A DNA stretch of 64,000 nt from the NCBI GenBank assembly GCA_037957365.1, contig JARHVA010004805.1, positions 1,307,001 to 1,371,000 on the forward strand. The letters run 5' to 3'. How positions within the stretch are numbered: position 1 is the first letter of the stretch; each line of letters opens with the position of its first letter. The notes under the pieces are model-generated. The model was not told the origin of the DNA and did not search any database. It saw only the letters and a list, made by a program, of their open reading frames with translations. The stretch is from Torreya grandis (lineage: Eukaryota > Streptophyta > Pinopsida > Cupressales > Taxaceae). A program made the position numbers and the translations under genes. Below, piece by piece: positions 35,404 to 48,480 of the stretch.

Positions 35404-38400
35404 ATGTCTCGTTACACTCATAATGGAGCCATATACAACATAGGGTATGATAACATCATCATGAATGATAACTTTATTCAAGACCACTACAGTGATGATG
35501 TAGTTTGTGAGATTAATCATAATCATCCTTACACTACTCAATTTAGGGAATAAATTCAAGAACTATTATCCCACTACTTGGTTAACACACCTCTATATTC
35601 AGAGCAAGACCAAGAACAAACCACATAATATCTTTTTAGTGTACCATCAGTTGTGGAACAAGTTCAACAATAACCATATTACATCACTATGTCATCAACA
35701 TATGATAATTATTTGTTTTATCATCACTTATTTAAAAATAAGGATAAGGTTTTAGTTAGAGTTGCAAAGGTAAGGGCCAAGTTTTTATCAGACTTCCCCC
35801 ATGAAAATTTACCTAGTCTAGTTAGAGTGCCTCTAAACATGCCTTATACCCATACCATTGAAAATGATTCTACTAGCTATCCTCAAGCACTCATGTTGAT
35901 GTCATATGAAGACCCAAATATGTTTGTAAAAATAAAAAGCCTCATAGAGGACCAGTTTATATAAATGTAACAAGCATATCAAACCTATTTGAATTTAGCA
36001 TGCAATTTTAATACCATGGCCATGTCAAATGCTCCACTCATAGAGATAACTCAAACAAGAGTATTAATTAAATTTATATTTCAAGATAATGTGGGTATAG
36101 ACCCATATATGCAAAACACTTCAATTGATGACATGTATAATATCCCATCTATTGAATATATGACTATGGCTTTTGCATAGAACAATATACCAAACATAAT
36201 GGATAACATGTAAGTTCTTCCAATCTAAGCTAAAGTGGTTTAACTACACCAATAAATGGTTTAAAAAAATTCCTTTATTTAATACCATGAGCAGTGTATA
36301 ATAGTAGGTAGAAGGAACTCCTACGCCCCAACCACAATAGGCTACTTATAATCCTCAACTAGCTACTTCTTCAAGCATGCAACCATAAGGATTAAGTAAT
36401 CAAGTGATGACTAGTGATTTACCTCAACAACAATTGATGAATTCTATTCCACCTCAACAAATGATGACTAATATTCCAAAATAATAAGTATAGTCTAATA
36501 TACCACCGTAGTAAAATAAAAACACTATGTCACCTTAACAAGGGGAAATAAATGTTCCACCTTGACAGGTAGTGATAAATGTACCTCAATAGTCACAAAC
36601 CAATATACCTTTACAATTGTAAACATTATTTAATCAAAAATGTATGTATAGTGGTCAAAGACAAATGCTAAATACCTTGCAAATATATAATTCATAAGTG
36701 GTTATATGAAACAAAGAGGTACCATTATCTAACAAGTACCAATTATGTAGCAATTAACTTTTAATTATCACATTACATAGATCCAAAGATAGGGATTTGG
36801 TTTATAACAAGATACCCTTATTCAACTAGGTTTGACTAGTAGGTAACAAGTCCCTACTTAACCTCGATAGGAAAAATATTTTACCAAAAACCATATCCTC
36901 CCATCACAACCCTAATTCCCTCAAAACCAAGGCTATATACCAAATCCAAACTAAAATATATCCCAATAATGTGTACAATTTAAACAACTACATCCCAGTT
37001 TGTGGATGCATATTCCTAGTCAGTTCACCCATCAAATCAACATTTTATAACAAAACATACCTCCATTATACCCAAGTTAAGTTAGTCCACATTTAAGCAC
37101 CCAACCCCCACCTCAGCCTAATGTACCATCCAATTTCATTGCCTAAGAACTATAAAAAAAGAAGGATGTGATTTCTGCCATTCAAGTAGGGAAACAAATA
37201 AAGGTATTTAAGTTAGATGATGTGTGTTAATACCCATTCAACATGGAGTATCTTCAAATACCATTTTCTCTAGGTTACCAACCATTTAAATTTAATAAAT
37301 ACAAGGGTAAAGGAGACCCTAAATCCTATTTGGCAAAGTTATTTGTTTCTTTCTACCTAGTGTCTTATAGTTACATTTAACTATTCCTTTTGTTTCCTTG
37401 AAGTCTATTAGGATAGACTTTGGAGTGGTTCCTCAAATTTCCATAGAATTTTATATCCAATTTTGATGGCCTCTTAAGAAAATTTATGCAAAATTTCTCC
37501 TATAATCTTGACCATGAGATTTCATTAATATTTTTAAATCAGGCTAAGCAAAAAGCTAGTGAGAGGATTTCAAGCTATCTAAAAAGATGGAGAGCGCTTG
37601 TTAGTTACTTCACCCATAGCTTACCAAATACTAAAATTTTACATAGTGAGATATCCTATCATTTGGAGCTTCAATGTGTGCATACCTTCAAAGAGATCAT
37701 CAAAAAAGGCTTGAAAATTTAAAATGCCTTTATTAGAAAGGGATTATCAATCTAACCTCCTTGAATCAAAATCAAAACCAAAAAAAAAGGCATAGGCCCA
37801 AGTCAGAACCCTAACCAAGTTCAAGCATAAACATCTATACCTACTCAGGCTAGTAACTATGATAAATTCAAGTAGTACAACTAAAATAATATTATTGGTA
37901 ATGGAGTAAACAAGTCACATCATGTCTAAATAGTGTAAACATGATCTACTTAGCCTATGCCATAAATGCAACTTACTCCTTATTATCATCCCATTTAATA
38001 ATCAAATCCTTCACAATAACCTAAACCTATTCCACAAATGTAAAAACCACCACCTTTACAAACCTATCATCCAAGAAGAAGACACATTCCTTGAGTCTTT
38101 AGTGACCTTGGTAAAACTATTAAATTAGTGTTTCAAAAGATAGCCATAGCTAATATGATTAGTTGGTCAAATCTAAAGCACTACATTGATGGTATTCCTT
38201 ATTTAGACTTGTATCAATAGCATGTGTTATGTGAATACCATCATGTTCATAGAAATAATCTACACCATTGTGTGCATATAAAACACCTCATCAAAAATAT
38301 GCTAAAAACTGGGGATATTACATTGGATAATAGAGCATCTATGTCCAATCTTAACCTAGGTATCTACCAAAACCCTTTTTTGCATATAAAAATAATAATT

Positions 38401-38430
38401 AATAATAATCAAAACATAGGCTAAAATAAC
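35404..38430 (+). pseudogene. Gag of the Tat gypsy element, decayed
   Basis: The frame starts at ATG 35404 (MSRYTHNGAIYNIGYDN) and stays open, apart from stops at presumed Gln codons, to about 36230. A Gln/Pro-rich repeat section follows (36420-36600; units like IPPQQ with Q codons turned to TAA/TAG). The retrotransposon gag (capsid-like) domain is at 37250-37730: FKFNKYKGKGDPKSYLAKLF, then ISSYLKRWRALVSYF. The C-terminal Tat-type knuckle near 38227-38270 reads LCEYHHVHRNNLHHC, where the third ligand His is Asn. Gag would package the RNA and form the particle. There are at least two frameshifts, near 36300 and 37480. Confidence 0.82.
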
Positions 38431-39099
38431 AACAATAATAGTATTAATAATCATTAAGTTAATAGTAACAATATCCACATCAAAAATATTAACACTAACT
38501 AAATGGGAGAAACCAAGGCCAAAATGATTCCAACAACTAACATGCTTACCATGCAATTGTACATGACTACAATAAAGTTTTACATCATATTATATGAGGT
38601 TACATTTCAACCATCACCATTAACCCTAGACCAAGTACCATTAGACTAAGACCATTTCTAAATAACCTCAATCAATCCACCTATGCTAGTAATCCTTCCT
38701 TGACCTGGGACCACAACCAATCACAAAAGTAACCATGGATTATTATTTCAATAACTTATACCGATAACTCATCTTTACCCCATGACCATAACCAAGTGCA
38801 CTAAAAATTGAGACTTATCCTATCTAACCCATCTCCATCATCTTCAAGCTACATTAATTTTATATCTAATCTTGATTTTTTAATCATAACTTGGTGATCT
38901 AAGATTACCATTCCAAGCCCACAACCTCCTGCTAATGAACTAGTCCAACCTATTATGTTGGATAAAAACAAGATATATACCACTATTAAATAAAATACAA
39001 ATGAAATTATGAAATAAATTTAAAATACACCCACACAAATATCCATTTTGTATTTTTTGTGTGTGTTTACTATCCATAAGAACATCCCAACAAAACTCC

Positions 39100-40337
39100 T
39101 AGGCCAATCCCAAGTTCCAAATTCTAAGCTTTGCTTGGACATCTAGTCCTAAGACAATAGTTGATCTTTGACCAAATGGATATGTTGTCCTTCATCCCTT
39201 TCTATAATAGTCCCCTATACATTAAATTTTTCGTAACATGGCACAAAGTCAAACATGTCCTCATAGATAATGGATCAAGTTTGAATATATTTTTTTTAAA
39301 GCTCATCAAGCATTTTAGATATATAATAGTCAATCTAAACCTATAAATAATTACTAATAAAGCCTATGACCATGAATAGTAGGAATCACAAGGCACCATA
39401 ATCTTGCTAGTTATCATTGGGCCCTTAAACAATGATACACTTTGCCATGTGTTAGACCTAGATTTATCATAAAATTTTCTTTGAGGTAGACCTTGGACAC
39501 ATGAAATTCATGTCATCCCCTTGACATTGTACTAGTGTCTCAAATTATCTCACTCAATCATGGAGGTCACCATCAATAGAGATTTTTAAACCTATGTATA
39601 TTTTAAACATTTAGAGGCTGAATACAAAAGTTAAAACTATTGCTTTTGCCTAGATCTAGCTCTAGAAAGGGATAAAGACAAAGAAATACCTATCTAATTA
39701 CTAGAGGCCAATTGTATAGACCCAGATATTCTTGACTCCTCTTCACATATTCCTCCTCTTGAAATGTCTAATAATTTTACCATATTTAATAATGTCTCAA
39801 GAGAGTAATTGACCCCTGACACATTTAAAATTTCTAATATTCTATAAAACCCCAAGTCCTATGGAAGACCTAAAGCTAGGCCACCTTGCATGGAATGGTA
39901 ATGAAAAGGAAAAGGTAAACTTCATGATCTATCTCCTATCATTTTTTCACTGGTTACTAGAAAAAAAGAGGACCCACTTTTCAATCATGAATCTTGGTTG
40001 TACAATGAAAAATTGGATGATTTCTACAAAAGTGTAAAATATCCTATTCCTAATAGAATCATGGATAACCAAGCCTATTAAGGAGAAGGCCATAGGACAA
40101 ATTAGTAGGGAAATCTAAAAGTAATTTATAAAACTCAATGTAAAGGAACTTATGGTGTCATATTTAAACCACCTAGGGGTCACCCCACATATCTTATTCT
40201 TGTTCCAACACCAAAATCTAGTGATAATAATGTGGAAAGTGAAGCAATGTCTGATCAAAATAATAATGAAGACCTTGCCAATACCAACATGTTTGACCCA
40301 CATACCATTTGAACCATTACCCCAACCATCTGATATA
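39100..40337 (+). pseudogene. Gypsy aspartic protease and linker, decayed
   Basis: VKHVLIDNGSSLNIF (about 39250-39295) is the retropepsin active site; the catalytic Asp and Gly are present. It is followed by a linker with YCFCLDLALERDKDKEIPI (near 39640-39690) and a further open stretch (KLDDFYKSVKYPIPNRIMDN near 40010), typical of the region between protease and RT in Tat elements. The linker is cut at 40338-40342 by the nested insertion and resumes at 46929. Confidence 0.8.
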
Positions 40338-40342
40338 ACCCA

Positions 40343-42428
40343 TGTTGTGTACCAACATGCCCAAGCTTTAAAAATTTTAGGACCATGAGATTTTAGCTAA
40401 ATTTGTTTTCACATGACAATTGATTATACATTACTAGATGTATATATTTTTTAATTTAATTCAAATTTAAAAGGATTTCTAATATATTTTTAAATATGTT
40501 TTAAGTGAAATGGAATGTCAAATGAAGAAAAATAGATGTTCAATACATCAAAAAAAAATTAGTGTTGAATAGAGAGATTGGATTTATTTGAAGGAAAACT
40601 TGTGCATATACTATTTTTTGGAAATCATTGATCAACATTTTTTGGTGCACTATTTTAGAAATTAAATCAAACTAGATTGAGTTTAAAAAATTATTGAAGG
40701 AAGACAAATTTAGAGGAACATAATGGTTTATTATTTTAAGTCACATGAGTTTTCAATCAAAGTTTATGGCTCTACAAAATTAGTATATGAGGTAAATTTG
40801 ATAGTTTTCATACTTAGCCAATTTTTAGTCACAGTTGTCAAAATAGGCTATTAACACTATTTTGTAATGAATTTAGTATAATCAAATCAAATTGCCTAAG
40901 GTTGAAATTTTGTATAAACAATCCAAATGTAAAGAGAACACAATGGTTTAATATTCATAGTAAATTTATTTTCAATCAAAACTTATGTCTCCATGAAATC
41001 ACCCTACTAGGTAGTTTGATAGTCTTCATACTTAGCCAATTTTCAATCATAGTTGTCAAAGCAAGATGTCATCAATATTTTATGATGAATTTAGTGAAAC
41101 AAAATAAAATTATACGAGGATAAATTTTTTCATACATAATGTCAAATGTAAGGAGAACACATTGGTTTAAGATTCACAGTAAAATGATTTTTCAATCAAA
41201 ATTTATGTCTCCACAAAATCAGCATATCAGGCACATTTGGCAATATTTGTACTTAGCAAAACAAATTATTCTAACCTAGATTATATTATTTGAGATAAAT
41301 AATATTACTTAAGGATATAAATATTTATTTAAAATTATAAAATATTATATAAATCTCATGAAAATTTGGAGGAATAAGTCAACTAAATTTATTTTTAAGT
41401 GGATATTAATTATAAACAATAAAAATAAAGCATGCAATTCGAATGAAAATTCCATGCAAGATTTTATTTATTTTAATGATTTAAAGTTAGAACTATATTT
41501 CACTCTTCATGTGAACTATTAATTAACTGGTTTTTGTCCACTTAGATTTGTTATTAATAATTCATATTGAAATCATTATATTAGTAGGAGAATTTTGGCT
41601 ATTCAGATTAATGGGAAATTCAGAGAAGTTTTGTTTGACTTGATATTTATGTAAAAATATTGATTCTTCTCCAATTTGGTGTAATGAAGGTTTTATTTAT
41701 TTTGATTATATTATTCAATAACTCTTTGTGTGCAAAAGCTATAGAGGAGTTCTTTTTTGTCTTGATTGATATGCTAGTCTTAAATGTGTAATATGTATTG
41801 AAGGATTAGTAAATTATATTTATTACTGGTAATTAAGTTGATTGATTCATATTCTTAATTGTGTAGAGGTGATTTCATTTGTTATATTTATATGTGTATG
41901 TAAAAAATCTATCTAGATACCTCTCTAAGTCTGAGCCATAATCCCCTAATTAAGCATGTGTAACAACTACTCTAAAAGGAACAACCTTTGATCAAGTCTT
42001 GTGAGTTTCCTATATTGATATCATCCTAGATTTCTTGACCATGTGTGAATATTTATGTGAAATAGTTTATATCAATAGGCATGGGTTTTGAAATAACTTA
42101 TACATAAAGAAACCAACCCTAGAATTAATCCTTTGAGACCATAGAGCCTCCTTTTTTTTGCCCTATCATTCCCTCTTTTTTTTGTTTTTTATGGTATCTT
42201 ATTATTCTAATATAACATAATTATATATATATGTTATTATATGTTAATTTAATCACTTGAGTGAATCTCCATTGATGATATGAAAGTCACATGTAGTCAT
42301 TCTACCACTTGGTTAATCTAAAACCACATACCTGCAACTCATGCTCTATAGTGGAGTTCATCTTCATTGAGATCCTAAAATATTAGAGGTTACCTCTTTG
42401 TCTATGGTGTGCATAAAACACATAAATA
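40343..42428. repeat. Left LTR of nested element
   Basis: It matches 44884-46923 along its length. It holds about 2.5 internal tandem units of ~220 bp, starting at AATGGTTTA near 40722, 40942 and 41161, each including TTTTCAATCAAA and CATACTTAGCCAATTTT. The same units recur in the right LTR at about 45220, 45441 and 45662. Confidence 0.9.
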
Positions 42429-43650
42429 TATTATTGGTATTATAAGAAGGGCCTCTTGTGGTTAATTTTTATCTAATGCATCATTTTATTTTAGTTGCTT
42501 GTTAGAATCTAAAAATCTGAAAAAATTATATAATTTAGAAAATTTGAAATAAAAAATGTTTTGGATTGGTGAATCACCCATAAAATTTTTAGAAAGTACT
42601 TTGGCTTAAGTTGGTTCAAAATATATTCAATTGGATAATCAGTTATCATGAAAAAATAAATAAGACATTTTAGATCATGATGATACAAAGAAATTGAAAA
42701 TCTAGAAGATCATAATCACTACATGCAAGATCAAGTAAGAGAATATGTTTTTTATCAGATGATTCAAATATTAAATAATTGGTTTTTATTGAATCTCATT
42801 CTCTAATCATTATATTCACCAAAGTTTAGATAAATAAATCACTTGTTTATGTTTGGCAAGACTTTGAGGTAAATCTTTCAAATACCAATGTTTATTCTAA
42901 TGTTGAAATTAAGAAAGATAATTATCTAGAATGCATATATATAGATTATTTTGGATTTTAAAGAGAGAAATGAAAATACTTGTTGAAGTAATACAAAGAT
43001 TTTTTTGTTCATATTTGAGGACTTTAAATGAAAGAAGCTTTCTTCTACCAAAGAGTGGTAGACATTCTCCATTGGTAGACATTCTCCACAAAGTTTCTAA
43101 ATGCAACCTCCTAGTTTTGTTTTGAAATTTTTTAGATTAGAGTAGATTAGTTTTTATTATTGTTTTAGTTTATTTTTATTTTTAGTTAATTAGTTTAGTA
43201 AATAAGGTCATCATGACCATTCATCTACTTCACAAAATTTTCACAATTGATAGTTTTTCACATTTATAGATATTTATGGGTTGCTCATGAAGTATTAAAA
43301 ATTGAAATCAAGGTATGTGTCAAATTAAATTCATATTTTATTTGAATGGAATAATCTCATTAGATTGTTGAAAATTTCTTTGATATTTTCATGCAAATTT
43401 TAGAAAGATTCTCATTTTGAAATATTGACTAGACATTAACATGTTAAAACTTAGATGATAAATAATAAACATTGAGATGGATGAACACTTATAGGGATGT
43501 ATTGATAAAAATAAGTTTTTTATACCTACATCAAGCAAATAGTGATTCCCAACCTTTATTCTATTTGTGCTTCAAAAAAGAATAAGAAAACACAAATATA
43601 TCAAAAGCATAAACTTATGGAAGAAAAGTGATTCAAGTAAACTCTATCGA
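42429..43650. other. Interior of nested element, no recognised coding sequence
   Basis: Open stretches are short; the longest, at 42931-43125 (64 codons), is not matched to any family. A short direct repeat, GGTAGACATTCTCCA, occurs twice at about 43057-43085. Nothing supports a gag or pol gene. Confidence 0.6.
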
Positions 43651-43830
43651 GGCTATGGATGTCTGGCTAGAAATAGAGAAATTCTTAGAGTGGAATCAAA
43701 GGAATATATGTTAGGGTTATGGATGTCTAGTTGGAAATAGATCAATATTTAGAGTGTAATTAGAGGTATCTATGTCAGGGCTATAGATGTCTGGTTTCCA
43801 GTAGAGCAATATACAAGCTTCCCTTATTAT
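43651..43830. repeat. 64-bp tandem repeat, about 2.7 copies
   Basis: GGCTATGGATGTCTGGCTAG and following sequence starts at 43651, 43715 and 43779, giving exact 64-bp steps. A further partial copy lies at about 44525-44600, carried by the ~780-bp duplication. Confidence 0.85.
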
Positions 43831-45290
43831 TGTTATAAAATAAATAAATAAAAACCAAACCTATAGTGTTGATCTAAATGTATTTCAAAAATATTATAAC
43901 AATGGAAAATAATCTTCACAAAATTACACACAATATAAAATTTGATAAGGGTTAGTATGTTGCATGATTTTGTTTAAGATTCTTTTCATTCTCTATTTTG
44001 TTTATTTCTTTCTTAGAAAGTTTATATTTTTTTATGATAGTTAAAATAGAAATTATAAGTTCTCAAGTACTCAAAAATATTTCCTCACCAAGTCACCATT
44101 TGTTGTGTACCAACATTCCCAATCTTTAAGAAGTTTAGGACCATGAGATTTTAGCTTAAATTGTTTTCACATGTTAATTAGTTCTACATTGCTAGCTATA
44201 TATTTCTTTTAATTTAATTCAAATTTAAAAGGATTTCTAATATGTTTTTAAACATGTTGTAGGTAAAATTGAATGTCAAATATAGTAAAAGATATTATAA
44301 ATACATCAAAAAAAGGTTTAGTGTTGAATAGAGAGATTGACTTTTTTTGGAGGAAAAATTATGCATTTATAATTTTTTAGAAATAGCTGATCAACACTTT
44401 TTGGTGCACTATTTCAAAGACCAAATCAAAATAGATTGAGCTTAAATTTATTTTGAAGTAAGCCAAATGCTAGAGGAAAACAATGGTTTAATATTTTAAT
44501 TCACATGATTTTTCAATCAAAATATCAATGCGTAGAGTGAAATCAAAGGTATCTATGTTGGGGATATGGATGTCTAGCTAACAAAAGAGTAATACCCAAG
44601 CTTCCTTTATTATTGTTATAAAATAAATAAATCAAAATGAAACCTACAGTGTTGATCCAAATCTCTATAAAAAATCTCATAACAAGGGAAAATAATCTTC
44701 AGAAAATTACACACAATCTAAAATTTGAGAAGGGTTAGTATGTTGCATTATTATGTTTAAGCTTCTTTCAATTATCTATTTTGTTTGTTTCTTTTTTATA
44801 AAGTTTGTATTTTTTTATGAAAGTTAAAATATAAATTATAATTTCTCAAATAATCAAGATTATTTCCCCACTGCTTCACCATTTATTGTGTACCAACATG
44901 CCCAAGCTTTAAAAAGTTTAGGACCATGAGATTTTAGCTAAAATTGTTTTCACATGCTAATTGATTATACTTTACTAGATATATATTTTTAAACATGTTT
45001 TAGGTGAAATGAAATGTAAAATATATTAAAATATATGGTCAACACATCAAAAAAATTTAGTGCTGAATAGAGAGATTGGTTTTGTTTGAAGGAAAAATTG
45101 TGCATGTACTATTTTTTAGAAATGGTTGATCAACACTTTTTAGTGTACTACTTCAAAGAGCAAATCAAACTAGATTGAGCTTAAAAATTATTTAAGGAAG
45201 ACAAATGTTAGAGGAACACAATGTTTTAATATTTTACATCATATGTGTTTTTAATCCAAATTTATAGCTCCATAATATGAGCATACCAGG
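43742..45290. repeat. ~780-bp tandem duplication spanning the interior/LTR junction
   Basis: 43742-44100 (interior) plus 44101-44521 (first ~420 bp of an LTR) is repeated as 44522-44883 plus the start of the right LTR. The partial LTR breaks at TTTTTCAATCAAAA, inside its first 220-bp unit, and is joined to the 64-bp minisatellite. The two copies differ at many bases, so the event is old. Confidence 0.85.
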
Positions 45291-46923
45291 CAAATTTGGT
45301 AGTTTTCATACTTAGCCAATTTTCAGTCATAGTTGTCAAAATAGGGTATCAACACTATTTCATGATGAATTTAGTAAAATCAAATAAAATTACACGAGGA
45401 TAAAAACTTTTATAAATAAATATAAATTTAAGGATAATTCATTGGTTCAATATTTTTAGTAAAATTATTTTTCAATTAGAAGTTATGGCTCCATGAAATC
45501 ACCCTACCAAGCAGATTTGACAATTTTCATACTTAGCCAATTTTCAGTCACAATTGTCAAAATAGGTTGTCATCACTATTTCATGATGAATTTCATAAAA
45601 TAAAATAAAATTTTATGAGGCTAATATTTCTCATACATAAATTCAAATGTAAGGAGAAAACATTGATTTAAGATTCATAGTAAAATGATTTTTCAATCAA
45701 AAGTTATGGCTCCACAAAATCAGCATATCAAACAAATTTGGCAATTTATATACTTAGCCAAATAAATTATTCTAACTTAGATAATATTATTTGAGATAAA
45801 TAATATTATTTAAGTATATAAATATTTATTTAAAATTATAAAATCCTATATAAAGCTCATGTAAATTTGGAAGAACATGTCAATTAAAGTTATTTTGAAG
45901 TGGATATTAATTGTATAAAAAAACATGCAATTTGGTTGAAAATTCCATGCAATATTTTATTTATTCTAGTGGGATAAAATTAGAAATATAGTTCACTCTT
46001 CATGTAAACTATGCATTAAGTGGTTGTTTCCCACTTAAATTTGTTATTAATAATTTGTATTGAGCTCGTTATCTAGGGAGGAGAATTTTGGCTATTCAAT
46101 TTAATAGGAAATTCAGAGAAGTTCTACTTGACTTGATATTTATGTAATAATTTTGATTATTATCTAAGTGTATGTAATGAAGGTATTATTTATTTTGGTT
46201 ATATGATTCAATAACTCTTAGTTTTCAAAAGCTGTGAAGGAGTTCTTTTTTGTCTTGATTGATATGTTAGTCTTAGATGTGCAACAACTATTGAAAGATT
46301 AGTAAATTAAATTAATTATTGGAAATTAAGGTGATTGGTTCATATTATTAAGTGTGTATAGGTTATTTTATTTTATATATTTTTATGTGTATATGAAACA
46401 ATTATCTTAGATACCTCACTAATCTTGAGCCATAATCTCTTGATTAAGAGTGTGTAACAACTTGTCTAAAAGGAGCAAGCTTTAATTAAGGCTTGTGAGT
46501 TTCCTATATCAATATCATCCTAGACTACTTTACCATGCCTAAATGTGTATGTGCAATATATTATATAAATAGGAATAGGTTTTAAAAGCACTTGTCCATA
46601 AAGAAACCAGCCTTGGAAGTAATCCCTAAAGACCACATATCCTCCCTTTCTTGCCCTACCATTCCCTCTTTTTTGTGTTTTTTATGAGATATTATTAGTT
46701 TAATATATCATCACTATAAATATATGTTCTTAGATTCTAATTTAATCACTTGAGTGAGTATACCTTGAGGATATGTAGGTCACATGCATCTATTCCACCA
46801 CTTGGTTAATCTAAAACTGCATACATGTAACTCATGTGTTGGAGTGGAGTTCATCTCCATTGAGATCATAATATATTAGATGTTACCTCATTTCCTATGG
46901 TGTACATGAAAACCACATAAACA
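44884..46923. repeat. Right LTR of nested element
   Basis: Full-length partner of 40343-42428, slightly shorter (2040 against 2086 bp). It ends CATAAACA followed by the ACCCA duplication. Confidence 0.9.
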
Positions 46924-46928
46924 ACCCA

Positions 46929-48480
46929 CTTCATCTTTATTACCCTTAACTTATATCCTAAGACCACCAAAAATTCATAATGCCTATAAACAAGTTTGAG
47001 AATGATGAGGCCTTTTACAATTTTCTTGCCCTAAGAGACAATGTGCCATTGGGAGACCACAAATAAGGGTTTTCTATCACAATATATCCTATAGCCTATT
47101 TTAGAGAACAAGTGACCACCCTTAGCCAAAAACAAAATATTAAAACATTAAGGTCCCAAAGTGAAAACCTATTTGAGGTACTTTTAGACTAGGGTAAAAG
47201 TACAGAGAAAGGTCAATATTTTGGTGAAAACCTATTTTAGGCACCATTAGATAGGTTTTTTCACCTTTCCTCAAATGAATATTATGAGACCACCAATGAT
47301 GAAGTTTATTTTGGGTCCAAGTTCAATTTTGTAGAACAACATGCCTTTGATCAAATTTTCCAAGAATTTCTAATAGTATTTGTAACCTAGCCATCCCTAC
47401 CATTGGGATATTTAGATTCATGTTATTTAGGAGATCTTGAATAACTAGTCCAACTAGAGTAATTTGTAGTTATAGGCTAATTAACATCATTATCAATGAT
47501 TCTATAAGATGGATTGACTCTCTTAGTAAAAGATACTATGAAAGTCAACATCAAGATTCTAGATGACCCATAGTGGATCAAATTAGGCATGTCACTCACT
47601 AAGAAGGAAAATGAAATATTTACATCCCTTCTAAGGGAATTTGTTGACATCTTTTCTTGGGTCTATTAGACATGCTAGCTTTGGACCCCACCTTAGTTGT
47701 ACACCACTTTATTGTACATCTTGATGCCAAATATATGAAGTAGGAATTGTGCAAGATGCATCTTTGTATTACTGTACTAGTGAAGAAAGAGTTGGAAAAA
47801 ATCTTATAAGAAAGGTGTATCTAATAAATCAACTATTTAATTTTGATCTCAAACATTGTACATATTAAAAAGAATCCATAAGGAATCAGAATCTACACTT
47901 ATTTTAGAGATATAAACAAGACCTACCCTAGGGATGACTTTTCTCTATCAAATATCTACATGATAGTTGACTCCATAGTAGGGTATGAAATGATTTAACT
48001 TATGGATGGATTATCAAGGTAAAATCAGATTAGGATCATGCTAGAATACCAAAACAAGACAACATTCACCACTCCATGGGGAGCATTTTGTTATCAAGTT
48101 ATGCCATTTGACCTAAATAATGTTGTGGCCACATACCAAAAATCCATGACCATCATATTTCATGATATGATGTATGAAATTATTCAAGACTATGTCAATG
48201 ATATATTAGATAAATCAAATATATATGTCGATCATCTATCTATACTACAAAAAATATTTGAAAGGCTTCATGAGTACAAAGTCAAACTTAATCCTAATAA
48301 GTGAATTTTTGGTTTTACTTTAGGAAAACATTTAGGCTTCATCATCTCTCACTAAGGCATTGAAGTTGATCCTACCAAAGTACAAACAATTATTGAGATG
48401 CTACCACCTTCTAATTTGAATCCATTCTATAGTTTTTAGGGAAAGATTCAATCTATCAAGTGATTCATCTCATAATTAGA
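46929..48480 (+). pseudogene. Gypsy reverse transcriptase (Tat), decayed
   Basis: The polyprotein resumes after the nested element. WIKLGMSLTKKENEIFTSLL and FVDIFSW near 47575-47665 match the pre-RT motif (K.G..L....... FAWSY). The RT follows with DINKTYPRDDFSLSNI near 47915, motif A as LMDGLSR near 48000 with Asp kept, FTTPWGAFCYQVMPFDL (48068-48118), and motif C as YVNDIL near 48190, where the first catalytic Asp is Asn (GAT to AAT). VKLNPNK and LGFIISH follow. Stops are sparse from 48038 to 48304. It is inactive as read. Confidence 0.88.

Larger units (their letters stand above)
40343..46923. mobile_element. Nested LTR retrotransposon, ~2-kb LTRs, non-coding interior
   Basis: The element is flanked by a perfect 5-bp target-site duplication, ACCCA, at 40338-40342 and 46924-46928. 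Both LTRs start TGTTGTGTACC (or TATTGTGTACC) and end in the sequence CATAAACA or its variant. The interior (42429-44100) is about 1.7 kb and has no recognised gag or pol, so it is non-autonomous. An extra partial LTR (44101-44521) and a copy of the adjoining interior precede the right LTR. Orientation is unclear: TGGTATTATAAG just after the left LTR favours plus, whereas TGGTGA.. with GGGGAAA on the minus strand next to both right-hand LTR starts favours minus. Confidence 0.9.
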
